Shown here: positions 8,314 through 15,396 of the stretch, one piece after another
Position numbering within the stretch: the first letter of the stretch is position 1
How the letters are laid out: the number at the start of each line of letters is the position of its first letter
Program-made: the position numbers and the translations under genes
The notes under the pieces: generated by a model
What the model was told of the DNA's origin: nothing
The model's input: the letters and a program-made list of their open reading frames with translations, nothing else
Databases searched by the model: none
Assembly (NCBI GenBank): GCA_040380145.1
Contig: JBEIJQ010000007.1
Coordinates: 1 to 40,049 of the forward strand
Length of the DNA stretch: 40,049 nucleotides
Source: JBEIJQ01 sp040380145
GTDB taxonomy: Bacteria > Bacteroidota > Bacteroidia > Chitinophagales > Saprospiraceae
Direction of reading: 5' to 3'

Positions 8314-8727
8314 TCAGCGGGTCAGGTTGAACTGCATCTCCACCGTTCGGCCGGCGTTGCGGTACACCACGCGGTCGCAGATCTGGCGGATCAGATAAAC
8401 GCCGCGGCCACCTTCTTTGCACAGGTTTTCCGGTGCAGTGGGATCGGGGACCACATCGGGATCGAAACCGAGGCCTTCGTCTTCGACGACGAACGAAACG
8501 GCTCCCACGTTGCGACTCGTATAGACCCGTACTTTTTTTGCGGCCTTCATGCGGTTGCCGTGATATATCGCGTTCGTGACGGCCTCTGTGAGGGCCAACA
8601 ACATGACACCCTTCTTTTCCTCTCCGATGCGACATTCTTTGGCGATTTTGCTCACCAAAGGCGCTACAAGGGAAATGTTGTTGGGCAAAGACGGAAATTC
8701 CAAGGCAGTCTGGTCAACTTGCTTCAT
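8314..8727 (-). CDS. RsbW-like serine kinase / anti-sigma factor-type ATPase (HATPase_c)
   Basis: 137 aa from ATG 8727 (GTG 8748 in the same frame is an alternative). It is a stand-alone GHKL ATPase domain with N-box EAVTNAIYHGN, G1 box EDEGLGFDPD and G2 box GGRGVYLIRQICD. Stand-alone domains of this kind act as anti-sigma factors or anti-anti-sigma kinases in partner-switching. No STAS-domain antagonist or PP2C phosphatase is present in the window, so its partner is unknown. It precedes ybeY by 7 bases, which suggests one transcript. Confidence 0.82.
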   Translation of the reverse strand: MKQVDQTALEFPSLPNNISLVAPLVSKIAKECRIGEEKKGVMLLALTEAVTNAIYHGNRMKAAKKVRVYTSRNVGAVSFVVEDEGLGFDPDVVPDPTAPENLCKEGGRGVYLIRQICDRVVYRNAGRTVEMQFNLTR

Positions 8728-8801
8728 ACGATACGATTCGGTGCTCACGCTTGTTTATCGGCCTTTTATACGGATTACGCGCCTACCGTGTTGCGTTTTT
8801 T

Positions 8802-8824
8802 TTATTTTTTTCGTAAAAAAATAA
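8802..8824. repeat. AT-rich dyad in the divergent spacer 8728-8969
   Basis: TTATTTTTTT, loop CGT, AAAAAAATAA: a perfect 10-bp stem. It sits between the divergent ATPase and membrane-protein genes. It lies downstream of neither gene, so it is not an ordinary terminator. Confidence 0.5.
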
Positions 8825-8932
8825 TGCGTACATAAACAAACGCCCGTTTTTTTGAAACATTTTGCATCAAGTTTTTGCTGTTTTTCCAGAGCGCAAAGTG
8901 TTGGCAAAAAACCTGAAAGCCGGGCGCCGCCT

Positions 8933-8940
8933 TATCTTTG
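8933..8940 (+). promoter_or_regulatory. -7 promoter element for the membrane protein gene
   Basis: TATCTTTG is an exact TAnnTTTG match, 29 bases before ATG 8970. No clear -33 TTTG at the usual distance. Confidence 0.6.
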
Positions 8941-8969
8941 CGAAAATTGCCCGAAAACACCGCTCGGAA

Positions 8970-10373
8970 ATGGGAATTCTGGACATATTGCTGGCCCCTT
9001 TGTATGTCGCCCTGCTGTTTGCAGTGGCACGGATGTACGGCAATATGCGATACTCCGACAATCTGGCCATCCAAAAGTATTACAACTGGGCTTTGGGGGT
9101 CAAGCTCATCGGGGCATTTTTGTATGTGCTCGTGTATGTGTACTACTACAAAGCGGGCGATACCATGACCTACTTCAAGGGGGCCAAGATATTGTTCAAA
9201 GCCTTTACGGAAGACCCTGCATCGGCCATCTCGATCTATTTCCTCGATACAGGGGAAGAGACGGTCAACACGCAGATGTACACCAAGAAAATGCCTTTTT
9301 TCAACCAGAGCGAAGGTTTTTTCATGCACAAGATTTGCGGTGTGTTTGCGCTGGTGACCTTCAATTCTTATCTTCTGTCCTCGTTTTTTTTCGCTTTTTA
9401 CAATTTCACGGGGGCGGTTAAAATGTTCGAGGTTTTCCAGCGCAAATTCCCCCGCCACACCAAGGCCATCGCGATCGGCTCGTTTTTTATCCCTTCGGTC
9501 ATTTTTTGGGGCAGCGGCATATCCAAAGACACGGTCTGTATGGGTTCGATCGGATGGTTGTTTTATGCATTTGACAATCTTTTTTCCGGAAAAAAAATTC
9601 TCAAGTCGGTTTTTTTGGTGGTGCTGATGTCATATCTGATCGTCACACTGAAAGGGTACATCCTGATGACTTTTCTTCCGGCCGTGCTGATCTGGTTTTA
9701 TCTGCGGGTCATCGGGCAGATCAAGAACAAAGTGTTGAAGTACATCAGCGCCGTGGTGATGTTGGCCGCGATCGGGGTGGGAGGCGCCGTGATGGTGCAG
9801 TTCATCGCCCAAGCGTCGCAAAAATACGCGTTCGACCGGGTGCAGAAACTGGCCGAAGGATTTTGGGAATACCACAGTTACCTCGAGGAAAGCGGCGAAT
9901 CAGGCTCGGGCTACACATTGCACATCACCGATGCCTCTGCGGCCGGTATGATCAAAGTGATGCCGGAAGCGGTGAACGTCACTCTGTTCAGGCCCTATGT
10001 ATGGGAAGTGCGCAATCCTTTCATGATGTTGTCGGCGATCGAGAGCCTGATATTGTTCGTCATGTTCCTACAGTTGTTCAGACAGGTCGGTTTTGGCGGT
10101 TTTTTTCGAAGTTTCGGCGTACCGGAAATCAGTTTGTGCATCCTTTTTTCGATCGTGCTGGGCTTTGCCGTGGGCGTGACGGCCTTCAACTTCGGTGCAT
10201 TGGTCCGCTTCAAGATTCCGCTGCTGCCGTTTTTCTTCATCGGCCTCACCTTGATACGCCATTCAAAACGAATCTTGGACGGCCCGCCCAAAAAGAAGAA
10301 AAAGAAAAAGGTGCTCCGCCCGGAACCGAAACCGGTACCGGCCAACGAAGCGGGTCTATCCCCAATTGGTTAG
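8970..10373 (+). CDS. Polytopic membrane protein of unknown function
   Basis: 467 aa from ATG 8970, chosen because it lies just behind a good promoter element and the hydrophobic N-terminus begins there; the frame is open further up to 8862. I see about nine or ten hydrophobic segments, a soluble-looking stretch at about residues 75-105 and another at 285-345, and a very basic tail with seven consecutive Lys followed by Pro-rich sequence. The general form (many helices, a large extracytoplasmic loop, FGALVRFKIPLLPF near the end) recalls polysaccharide polymerase or flippase-type proteins, but I recognise no diagnostic motif, so no function is given. It stands alone: an RsbW-like gene is divergent on one side, and the TonB receptor downstream has its own promoter. 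Confidence 0.75.
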   Translation: MGILDILLAPLYVALLFAVARMYGNMRYSDNLAIQKYYNWALGVKLIGAFLYVLVYVYYYKAGDTMTYFKGAKILFKAFTEDPASAISIYFLDTGEETVNTQMYTKKMPFFNQSEGFFMHKICGVFALVTFNSYLLSSFFFAFYNFTGAVKMFEVFQRKFPRHTKAIAIGSFFIPSVIFWGSGISKDTVCMGSIGWLFYAFDNLFSGKKILKSVFLVVLMSYLIVTLKGYILMTFLPAVLIWFYLRVIGQIKNKVLKYISAVVMLAAIGVGGAVMVQFIAQASQKYAFDRVQKLAEGFWEYHSYLEESGESGSGYTLHITDASAAGMIKVMPEAVNVTLFRPYVWEVRNPFMMLSAIESLILFVMFLQLFRQVGFGGFFRSFGVPEISLCILFSIVLGFAVGVTAFNFGALVRFKIPLLPFFFIGLTLIRHSKRILDGPPKKKKKKKVLRPEPKPVPANEAGLSPIG

Positions 10374-10453
10374 GGCCTCCCCCGTTTTGGGTAATTTGCT
10401 CCGTTCGAGGCGAAAAGCATGCCGCGACAGAGTTGGGACCGCCCGCGATCGGG

Positions 10454-10461
10454 TATCTTTG
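10454..10461 (+). promoter_or_regulatory. -7 promoter element for the TonB-dependent receptor
   Basis: TATCTTTG, an exact TAnnTTTG match, 35 bases before ATG 10497. A weak -33 (GTTG, 10432-10435) lies 18 bases upstream. Confidence 0.6.
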
Positions 10462-10496
10462 GGCCCCGATCGGCCCAGGGCCGGTCGCACCGGCAC

Positions 10497-12743
10497 ATGA
10501 AGTTCCTCGAACCGTTTTTTTGGGCTTGTCTGATCCCCTTGGCCGCTTCGGCGCAGCCGGGCGACTCCGTCCGCGTGCTCGCTCCGGTCACCGTCCAGGC
10601 CCCACAGGTGCAAACGGGCGTATCGGCCCAGCGGGGGGTGCGCGATTTCACGATTTTCGAGGGCCGCAAGAACGAGGTGGTCAACCTCTCCAACCTCACG
10701 GCCAACACGGCCACCAACAACGCCCGACAGGTGCTCGGCCGGGTGACGGGGCTCAATATCTGGGAAAGCGACCGGGCAGGGCTGCAACTGGGGGTCGGCG
10801 GACGGGGGCTCAGTCCCAACCGGACGGCCAGTTTCAACACGCGCCAGAACGGGTACGATATCAGCGCCGATGCCCTCGGCTATCCCGAAAGTTACTACAC
10901 CCCGCCCCTCGATGCCGTAGAGCGGATCGAAGTGGTGCGCGGCGCAGCCTCCCTGCAGTACGGCACCCAGTTCGGCGGCACGATGAATTTTGTGCTCAAA
11001 AAAGGATCCGCCGAACGCCCTTTCCGTTTCACGACCAAACAAACCTACGGCTCCTGGAATTTTTTCGGGAGTTTCAACAGCGTCGGCGGCTCGGTAGCCG
11101 ACGGCAAGTTGCGCTACTATGCCTTTTACCAACGCCGACAGGGCGATGGATGGCGGCCCAACAGCCGCTTTCGCGCCGACAACGGCTACCTTGCCCTGCG
11201 CTGGCGGTTGTCGGAAAATTGGTCGCTTGGCGCCGAAGCTACCCTCTTGGAGTATGTGGCCCAGCAGCCCGGCGGACTGACGGACGCCCAATTCGCCCAA
11301 GATCCGCGCCAGTCCGTGCGCGCCCGCAACTGGTTCAGGGTGCGCTGGCACCTTTTCGCGCTGACCCTGGACGCCCGGCTCGGCGAACGCACGGCGCTCA
11401 ACCTGCGCACTTTTGGATTGGCCGCCCGCCGCGATGCGCTCGGCAACCTTTCCCGCATCAACGTGGCCGACCTGGGCGGTCAACGGGACCTCATCGAGGG
11501 CCGTTTCGAAAACCTCGGTGCCGAGGCCCGTCTGCTCCACCGATACGCCGTTCGCGGCGCCCAATGGCACCTGTTGGTGGGCGTCCGGGCCTACCACGGG
11601 ACCACCAAGGCCCGGCAGGGCTTGGCCGACGACGGCTCGGGGCCGGCCTTTTCGTTTGTTTCGCCCGATTATGTGGAAGGCTCGGATTATCGTTTCCCCA
11701 ACGACAACCTCGCGTTTTTTGCCGAGCACATTTTCCGAATCGGTGAGCAGCTCAGCATCACCCCCGGCATGCGCTGGGAATTCATCCGCACCCGGGCAGA
11801 GGGTTATTACCGACAACGGGTCTTCGATTTCGCCGGCAACCTCGTGGCCGATACCCGTGTGGACGAACAGCTCGACCGGCCCCGATCGTTTTTCCTGGTC
11901 GGAGTGGGCGCCGGTTGGCGCATACGGCCGCACTTGGAACTGTACGCCAATGCGACCCAAAACTATCGGGCCATCAATTTTTCGGACCTGCGCATCGCCA
12001 ACCCCAACTTTGCCGTGGATCCCGCCATCCGCGACGAACGCGGCTTCACCGCCGACCTCGGCCTGCGGGGCCAACGCGAAGGCAAATGGTCTTTCGACGT
12101 GACCGCCTTCTATGTGCGGTGCCGCGATCGGATCGGACTGCTCCTGCGGGCCGATCAACCGCCGCTTTACCTCGATTACCGGTTGCGGACCAATGTGGGC
12201 GATTCGCGCAACCTGGGCATCGAATGTTCGGGCGAGATCAACCTGCTCGGCGGATCGACGACCGCTGCGAACAAGAGCGCCTCGCTCAACCTGTTCGCCA
12301 ATGTGGCCTATGTCGATGCCCGATACGGCCGATCCGACGACCCGTCCATCTCGGGCAAGTTCGTCGAACAAGCTCCGCCCCTGCTCCTACGGGGCGGACT
12401 GCAGGGGGCTTGGAAAGGCCTGCGGGGCAGTGTCCAATGGTCCTATACCGCCAAGCACTATACCGACGCTTCCAACGCCGAAAGAAGCTCCTCTGCGGTG
12501 AACGGCGCCATACCGGCCTATTCGGTGGGCGATGTCAGCCTGTCCTACACTTTCCGGACCTTCACACTGGAACTGAGCTGCAACAATGTCCTCGATGCCC
12601 ATTATTTCACCCGCAGGGCCGACGCATACCCGGGCCCTGGCATCATCCCCGCCGACGGAAGGGCTTTTTATGTGGGGCTCTTGTACCAAATGGCCGAGAA
12701 AAAACCGGTTCGAGTCCTACCCGTGCAGTCGTTTAGGAATTAG
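10497..12743 (+). CDS. TonB-dependent outer-membrane receptor (FecA-like)
   Basis: 748 aa from ATG 10497, which yields a signal peptide (MKFLEPFFWACLIPLAASAQ). The plug domain follows (residues about 30-165) with a VLGRVTGLNIWES block, then NGYDISADALGYPESYYTP and VERIEVVRGAASLQYG. The remaining part is a 22-strand-type barrel rich in alternating aromatic residues, with NLGIECSGEINLLG and the terminal GRAFYVGLLYQM. The plug sequence is most like ferric-dicitrate (FecA) receptors, so iron-chelate uptake is likely but the ligand is an inference. No TonB-box extension or SusD partner is present. The last 16 residues after the final barrel strand (AEKKPVRVLPVQSFRN) are an unusual extension. An ECF sigma/FecR pair lies about 5 kb downstream but is not adjacent. 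Confidence 0.9.
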   Translation: MKFLEPFFWACLIPLAASAQPGDSVRVLAPVTVQAPQVQTGVSAQRGVRDFTIFEGRKNEVVNLSNLTANTATNNARQVLGRVTGLNIWESDRAGLQLGVGGRGLSPNRTASFNTRQNGYDISADALGYPESYYTPPLDAVERIEVVRGAASLQYGTQFGGTMNFVLKKGSAERPFRFTTKQTYGSWNFFGSFNSVGGSVADGKLRYYAFYQRRQGDGWRPNSRFRADNGYLALRWRLSENWSLGAEATLLEYVAQQPGGLTDAQFAQDPRQSVRARNWFRVRWHLFALTLDARLGERTALNLRTFGLAARRDALGNLSRINVADLGGQRDLIEGRFENLGAEARLLHRYAVRGAQWHLLVGVRAYHGTTKARQGLADDGSGPAFSFVSPDYVEGSDYRFPNDNLAFFAEHIFRIGEQLSITPGMRWEFIRTRAEGYYRQRVFDFAGNLVADTRVDEQLDRPRSFFLVGVGAGWRIRPHLELYANATQNYRAINFSDLRIANPNFAVDPAIRDERGFTADLGLRGQREGKWSFDVTAFYVRCRDRIGLLLRADQPPLYLDYRLRTNVGDSRNLGIECSGEINLLGGSTTAANKSASLNLFANVAYVDARYGRSDDPSISGKFVEQAPPLLLRGGLQGAWKGLRGSVQWSYTAKHYTDASNAERSSSAVNGAIPAYSVGDVSLSYTFRTFTLELSCNNVLDAHYFTRRADAYPGPGIIPADGRAFYVGLLYQMAEKKPVRVLPVQSFRN

Positions 12744-12791
12744 ACGTATGGGAACCGTTATTTCGAAAAAAACAACCGGCCCCAAAAGCAT

Positions 12792-12825
12792 CGAGGGCTG
12801 CCGAACATTTGTTCGGCAGCCCTCG
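12792..12825. terminator. Strong hairpin between convergent TonB receptor and lipoprotein genes
   Basis: A perfect 15-bp stem (cgagggctgccgaac / gttcggcagccctcg) with loop ATTT. On the minus strand it is followed by a short T-run (tgctttt), on the plus strand by none. It lies 48 bases after the receptor stop and 56 bases after the lipoprotein stop, so it probably ends transcription from both sides. Confidence 0.82.
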
Positions 12826-12881
12826 GCAAAATCCTTTCCACCAAATAGTTCGGATGAAAGGCTCAACTCACAGAACAACCA

Positions 12882-13343
12882 TCAATGGCCGCTTCCGTGC
12901 TCGGCGGGAGCCGGCTCGGTCTGCGTTTCGGTGGTATCGGGCGTGGTTTCTTCACCGGCGCCTTGGTCCTTGTTCATGCTCTCTTTGTTCATGTCCACCA
13001 GCCATTTGCCGTCTTTCTGGACGAGCACCAGATCCATTTCGTTGCCCTTATCGTCGCAGCAGACTTTACAATTCTTTTTGTCGCCGGTACCTTCGCAAGT
13101 GGCTTTTTCGAATTTGCCCTTGCCCATTTCTTCTTTGATCTTGTCGCCCATGGAAGCCAGCATGGGCTCAACCATTTCGAGCATTTTGTTGGTGGATTCG
13201 GTGCCAAATGCCTTGGCTCCTTTGAAATCGCCTTTGTCCATGGCCTTGGCGAATTCGAGGGCCACATCTTCAGGGGTTTTGGCGGTGCCGCCGCAACCGA
13301 AAACAAACAGCAGGGCAGCGGATAAAATCAACAACTTGTTCAT
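12882..13343 (-). CDS. DUF4878-like lipoprotein, paralogue 1 of 3
   Basis: 153 aa, lipoprotein signal MNKLLILSAALLFVFGCGG (Cys at residue 17). Next comes a DUF4878-like helical half (TAKTPEDVALEFAKAMDKGD, residues about 20-60), then a beta half holding the shared cysteine block ATCEGTGDKKNCKVCC and DGKWLVDMNKE. The C-terminus is an acidic Thr/Glu/Pro tail ending PAEHGSGH. It differs from its two neighbours by lacking the Cys in the central helix (AFGT instead of YCT/LCT). It has its own -7 element. DUF4878 domains are related to NTF2/lumazine-binding folds and are usually of unknown role; the four Cys could bind metal or form disulfides in the periplasm or at the surface (inference). Confidence 0.82.
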   Translation of the reverse strand: MNKLLILSAALLFVFGCGGTAKTPEDVALEFAKAMDKGDFKGAKAFGTESTNKMLEMVEPMLASMGDKIKEEMGKGKFEKATCEGTGDKKNCKVCCDDKGNEMDLVLVQKDGKWLVDMNKESMNKDQGAGEETTPDTTETQTEPAPAEHGSGH

Positions 13344-13377
13344 AAGGATTAAATTGAGGGTTTAAAGAAAATTTTGT

Positions 13378-13385
13378 CAAAAGTA
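13378..13385 (-). promoter_or_regulatory. -7 promoter element for lipoprotein paralogue 1
   Basis: The reverse complement reads TACTTTTG. A -33 TTTG equivalent (CAAA at 13404-13407 on the plus strand) lies 18 bases upstream, close to the usual spacing. The element is 34 bases before the start codon. Confidence 0.6.
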
Positions 13386-13446
13386 GGCAAATTAAATTTT
13401 GCGCAAAGCAAAAAAGCAAAAAAGACATGTAAGATGACAGCAAAAA

Positions 13447-13893
13447 TCAATGGCCGCCTCCGTGCTCGGCAGGCGCTTGGAGGGTGTCCCCCACTTCTTC
13501 CGTAACGGGGGCCTCCTCCCGTTTTTGGTCCTCTTTGTTCATGTCAACCAACCATTTGCCTTCTTGTTTGACGAGCACGAGTGGTTTTTCGGCGCCGTCC
13601 TTGTCGCAGCAGACGGTACATGTTTTTTTGTCGTCCGTGCCTTCGCAGGTGGCTTTTTCGAACTTGCCCTTGCCCGTTTCGGCTTGGCCGCTATTGCCCA
13701 TGGCATCTTTGAACATCTGCAATTTTTCGAGCAGTTGGCGGGTGTTTTCGGTACAATAGGCCTTGGCGGATTTGAAGTCGTCGTTGTCCACTGCCTTGAG
13801 ATAGGCGATGGACACCTCTTCGGGGGTTTTGGCGGTTTCGCCGCAACCGCCAACAAACAAAAACAGGGCAAAAAGAATCGGCAACTCTTTCAT
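13447..13893 (-). CDS. DUF4878-like lipoprotein, paralogue 2 of 3
   Basis: 148 aa from ATG 13893; this start gives a lipoprotein signal (MKELPILFALFLFVGGCGE), while the open frame to 14055 overlaps the next gene. Domain order is as in paralogue 1: TAKTPEEVSIAYLKAVDNDD, a central YCTENTRQLLEK with an extra Cys, then ATCEGTDDKKTCTVCC and EGKWLVDMNKE. The tail ends PAEHGGGH, almost as in paralogue 1. No exact TAnnTTTG was found upstream, and the stop of paralogue 3 is only 62 bases away, so it is probably transcribed with paralogue 3. Confidence 0.82.
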   Translation of the reverse strand: MKELPILFALFLFVGGCGETAKTPEEVSIAYLKAVDNDDFKSAKAYCTENTRQLLEKLQMFKDAMGNSGQAETGKGKFEKATCEGTDDKKTCTVCCDKDGAEKPLVLVKQEGKWLVDMNKEDQKREEAPVTEEVGDTLQAPAEHGGGH

Positions 13894-13955
13894 ATCGAAA
13901 ATATAAGGGTAAAAAAAAAGGAAGGATCGGAAAGTTCGGTTTTGCCGGGGCGATA

Positions 13956-14402
13956 CTATTCCTCGTCGGGCTCGGGCTGGAATTCGACGGCCGGAGGAGC
14001 CTCCGAAGGATCTTCGCCGCCCATTTCGCTTTCTTTTTGGAGATCGACTTTCCATTTACCGTCTTCTTTGACCAGTTCCAGTGGTCCGCTCTGGCCTTCC
14101 GATCCGCAGCAGACGGTACAGGTTTTTTTGTCATCCGTTCCTTCACAGGTGGCTTTTTCGAATTTGCCCTTGCCCATTTCGGCCTTGAGGTTTTGTACTT
14201 CTGGGGTCTCGGCCGCCAAGAAAGTTTCCAATTTTTCGATCATGGGCAAAACCCCGGCCGTACAAAGTGTTTTGGCCGTTTTGCAGTCGCCTTTGTCGAT
14301 GGCCGTGGCAAATTGCAGGGCCACCTCCTCGGGCGTTTTGGCGGTTTCGCCGCAGCCGGCGATGGCCAAGGCGGCCAAGGCGGCCAAGAGAAATTTTTTC
14401 AT
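13956..14402 (-). CDS. DUF4878-like lipoprotein, paralogue 3 of 3
   Basis: 148 aa from ATG 14402, exactly as long as paralogue 2; this start gives the lipoprotein signal MKKFLLAALAALAIAGCGE. The order is TAKTPEEVALQFATAIDKGD, central LCTAGVLPMIEK, then ATCEGTDDKKTCTVCC and DGKWKVDLQKE. The tail is acidic (EFQPEPDEE) and lacks the HG(S/G)GH end of the other two. A -7 element lies 95 bases upstream and is back to back with the promoter of the esterase gene, so the whole cluster and the esterase operon diverge from one 20-base control region. Confidence 0.82.
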   Translation of the reverse strand: MKKFLLAALAALAIAGCGETAKTPEEVALQFATAIDKGDCKTAKTLCTAGVLPMIEKLETFLAAETPEVQNLKAEMGKGKFEKATCEGTDDKKTCTVCCGSEGQSGPLELVKEDGKWKVDLQKESEMGGEDPSEAPPAVEFQPEPDEE

Positions 14403-14485
14403 GGAAAAAGTTGGTGGTGAAGAGGGAACAATGGAAAAACAGGGTTGGCAGCGGTCCCTTTGCGGCAATTCCGGATCGGTGCGCG

Positions 14486-14493
14486 TACCTTTG
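14486..14493 (+). promoter_or_regulatory. -7 promoter element for the esterase-phoD-pdxH-sigma operon
   Basis: TACCTTTG, an exact TAnnTTTG match. A -33 TTTG at 14459-14462 is 23 bases upstream, slightly long. The ATG at 14511 is 17 bases downstream. Confidence 0.6.
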
Positions 14494-14497
14494 CACA

Positions 14498-14505
14498 CAA
14501 AAGTA
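14498..14505 (-). promoter_or_regulatory. -7 promoter element for lipoprotein paralogues 3 and 2
   Basis: The reverse complement reads TACTTTTG. It is separated by only four bases from the plus-strand element at 14486-14493, so the two promoters must overlap sterically and cannot be occupied together. Confidence 0.55.
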
Positions 14506-14510
14506 AACAA

Positions 14511-15371
14511 ATGTTCGGGTTGTTCCCGAACGAGCAGTTTTCCCACACGGCCAAACATCGATCAGTTTTGGAAGCATTTTTCAGGCACGAGCGCATGGCG
14601 CCCTTTTATTCCCGCCCGCTCCAGCGAGACGTTCACATCGAAATGTTCCTGCCCTTGGACCGGTCCGGATTCGGGGCGGAAAAGTATCCGTTGCTGCTGT
14701 TGAACGACGGACAGGACCTGCGCGCGCTGCGCTTGGCCGAGACCCTCGACAAGATGGCCGGGCGGGGCGAACTGCGCCCCTTCGTGCTGGCCGCCGTGCA
14801 CGCGGGCAACCGCATGCAGGAATACGGGGTCACTGACCGTCCCGATTACAAACAGCGGGGCGGCATGGCCCGTGAGTACGGGCATTTCGTGCAGGGCGAA
14901 CTGCTGCCTTTTTTGGCCGACCGATTCCCGATCCAACCGAGCGGTCCGTCGAATGCCGTGGCCGGCTTTTCGCTGGGCGGTCTTTCGGCCTTCGATCTGG
15001 CCTGGCAGCACCCGCAACTGTTCGGCAAAGTCGGTGTTTTTTCGGGCTCTTTTTGGTGGCGCGCCCAACCGTCCGCGCCCGAAGCGCCCGATGCCCACCG
15101 CATCGCCCATGATCTGGTGGCAGCGGGCCCTTTGCGCCCCGGCCTGCGCTTTTGGTTCCAAACGGGCACCCACGACGAAGCCGAAGACCGCAACGGCAAC
15201 GGCGTCATCGATTCCATAGACGACACCCTGGACCTCATCGTGGCCCTCACGCGCCTGGGCTATCGGCCGTTCCACGACATCCAATACCTCGAATTGGACC
15301 GCGGCACGCACCACCCGGCCACTTGGGGCAAGGCGTTTCCGCATTTCCTGAAATGGGCGTTCGGAGCCTGA
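14511..15371 (+). CDS. Alpha/beta hydrolase, esterase D-like (PF00756-type)
   Basis: 286 aa from ATG 14511; ATG 14595 (MAPFYSRPL...) is an equally possible start that would remove 28 residues and begin nearer the family core. No signal peptide is seen, so it is probably cytoplasmic. Features are RDVHIEMFLPLD at the first strand, LLLLNDGQD, the nucleophile elbow AGFSLGGLSAF, a putative acidic residue in DSIDDT, and the catalytic His in HHPATW. The family includes acetyl-xylan, feruloyl and trilactone-siderophore esterases, so the substrate is open. It heads a tight five-gene run (gaps 25, 9, 18 and 94 bases) ending with an ECF sigma/FecR pair. Confidence 0.8.
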   Translation: MFGLFPNEQFSHTAKHRSVLEAFFRHERMAPFYSRPLQRDVHIEMFLPLDRSGFGAEKYPLLLLNDGQDLRALRLAETLDKMAGRGELRPFVLAAVHAGNRMQEYGVTDRPDYKQRGGMAREYGHFVQGELLPFLADRFPIQPSGPSNAVAGFSLGGLSAFDLAWQHPQLFGKVGVFSGSFWWRAQPSAPEAPDAHRIAHDLVAAGPLRPGLRFWFQTGTHDEAEDRNGNGVIDSIDDTLDLIVALTRLGYRPFHDIQYLELDRGTHHPATWGKAFPHFLKWAFGA

Positions 15372-15372
15372 T

Positions 15373-15386
15373 TTTTTTCGAAAAAA
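15373..15386. repeat. T6CGA6 dyad just before the PhoD-like start codon
   Basis: TTTTTTCGAAAAAA, perfect 14-bp palindrome, beginning one base after the esterase stop and ending 10 bases before ATG 15397. It would place an A-tract, typical of Bacteroidota leaders, opposite a complementary T-tract. Confidence 0.5.
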
Positions 15387-15396
15387 TTTCATTTCC

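Noticed and set aside
10356..12371. Long minus-strand open frame opposite the TonB receptor
   Set aside because: A by-product of high-GC codon use; its translation is Gly/Arg/His-rich without motifs, and the plus strand is clearly coding.
12704..12721. T-arm-like sequence (ggttcgagtcc) suggesting a tRNA end
   Set aside because: It lies in the receptor coding frame, the flanking T-stem bases do not pair, and no upstream anticodon or D arm is found.
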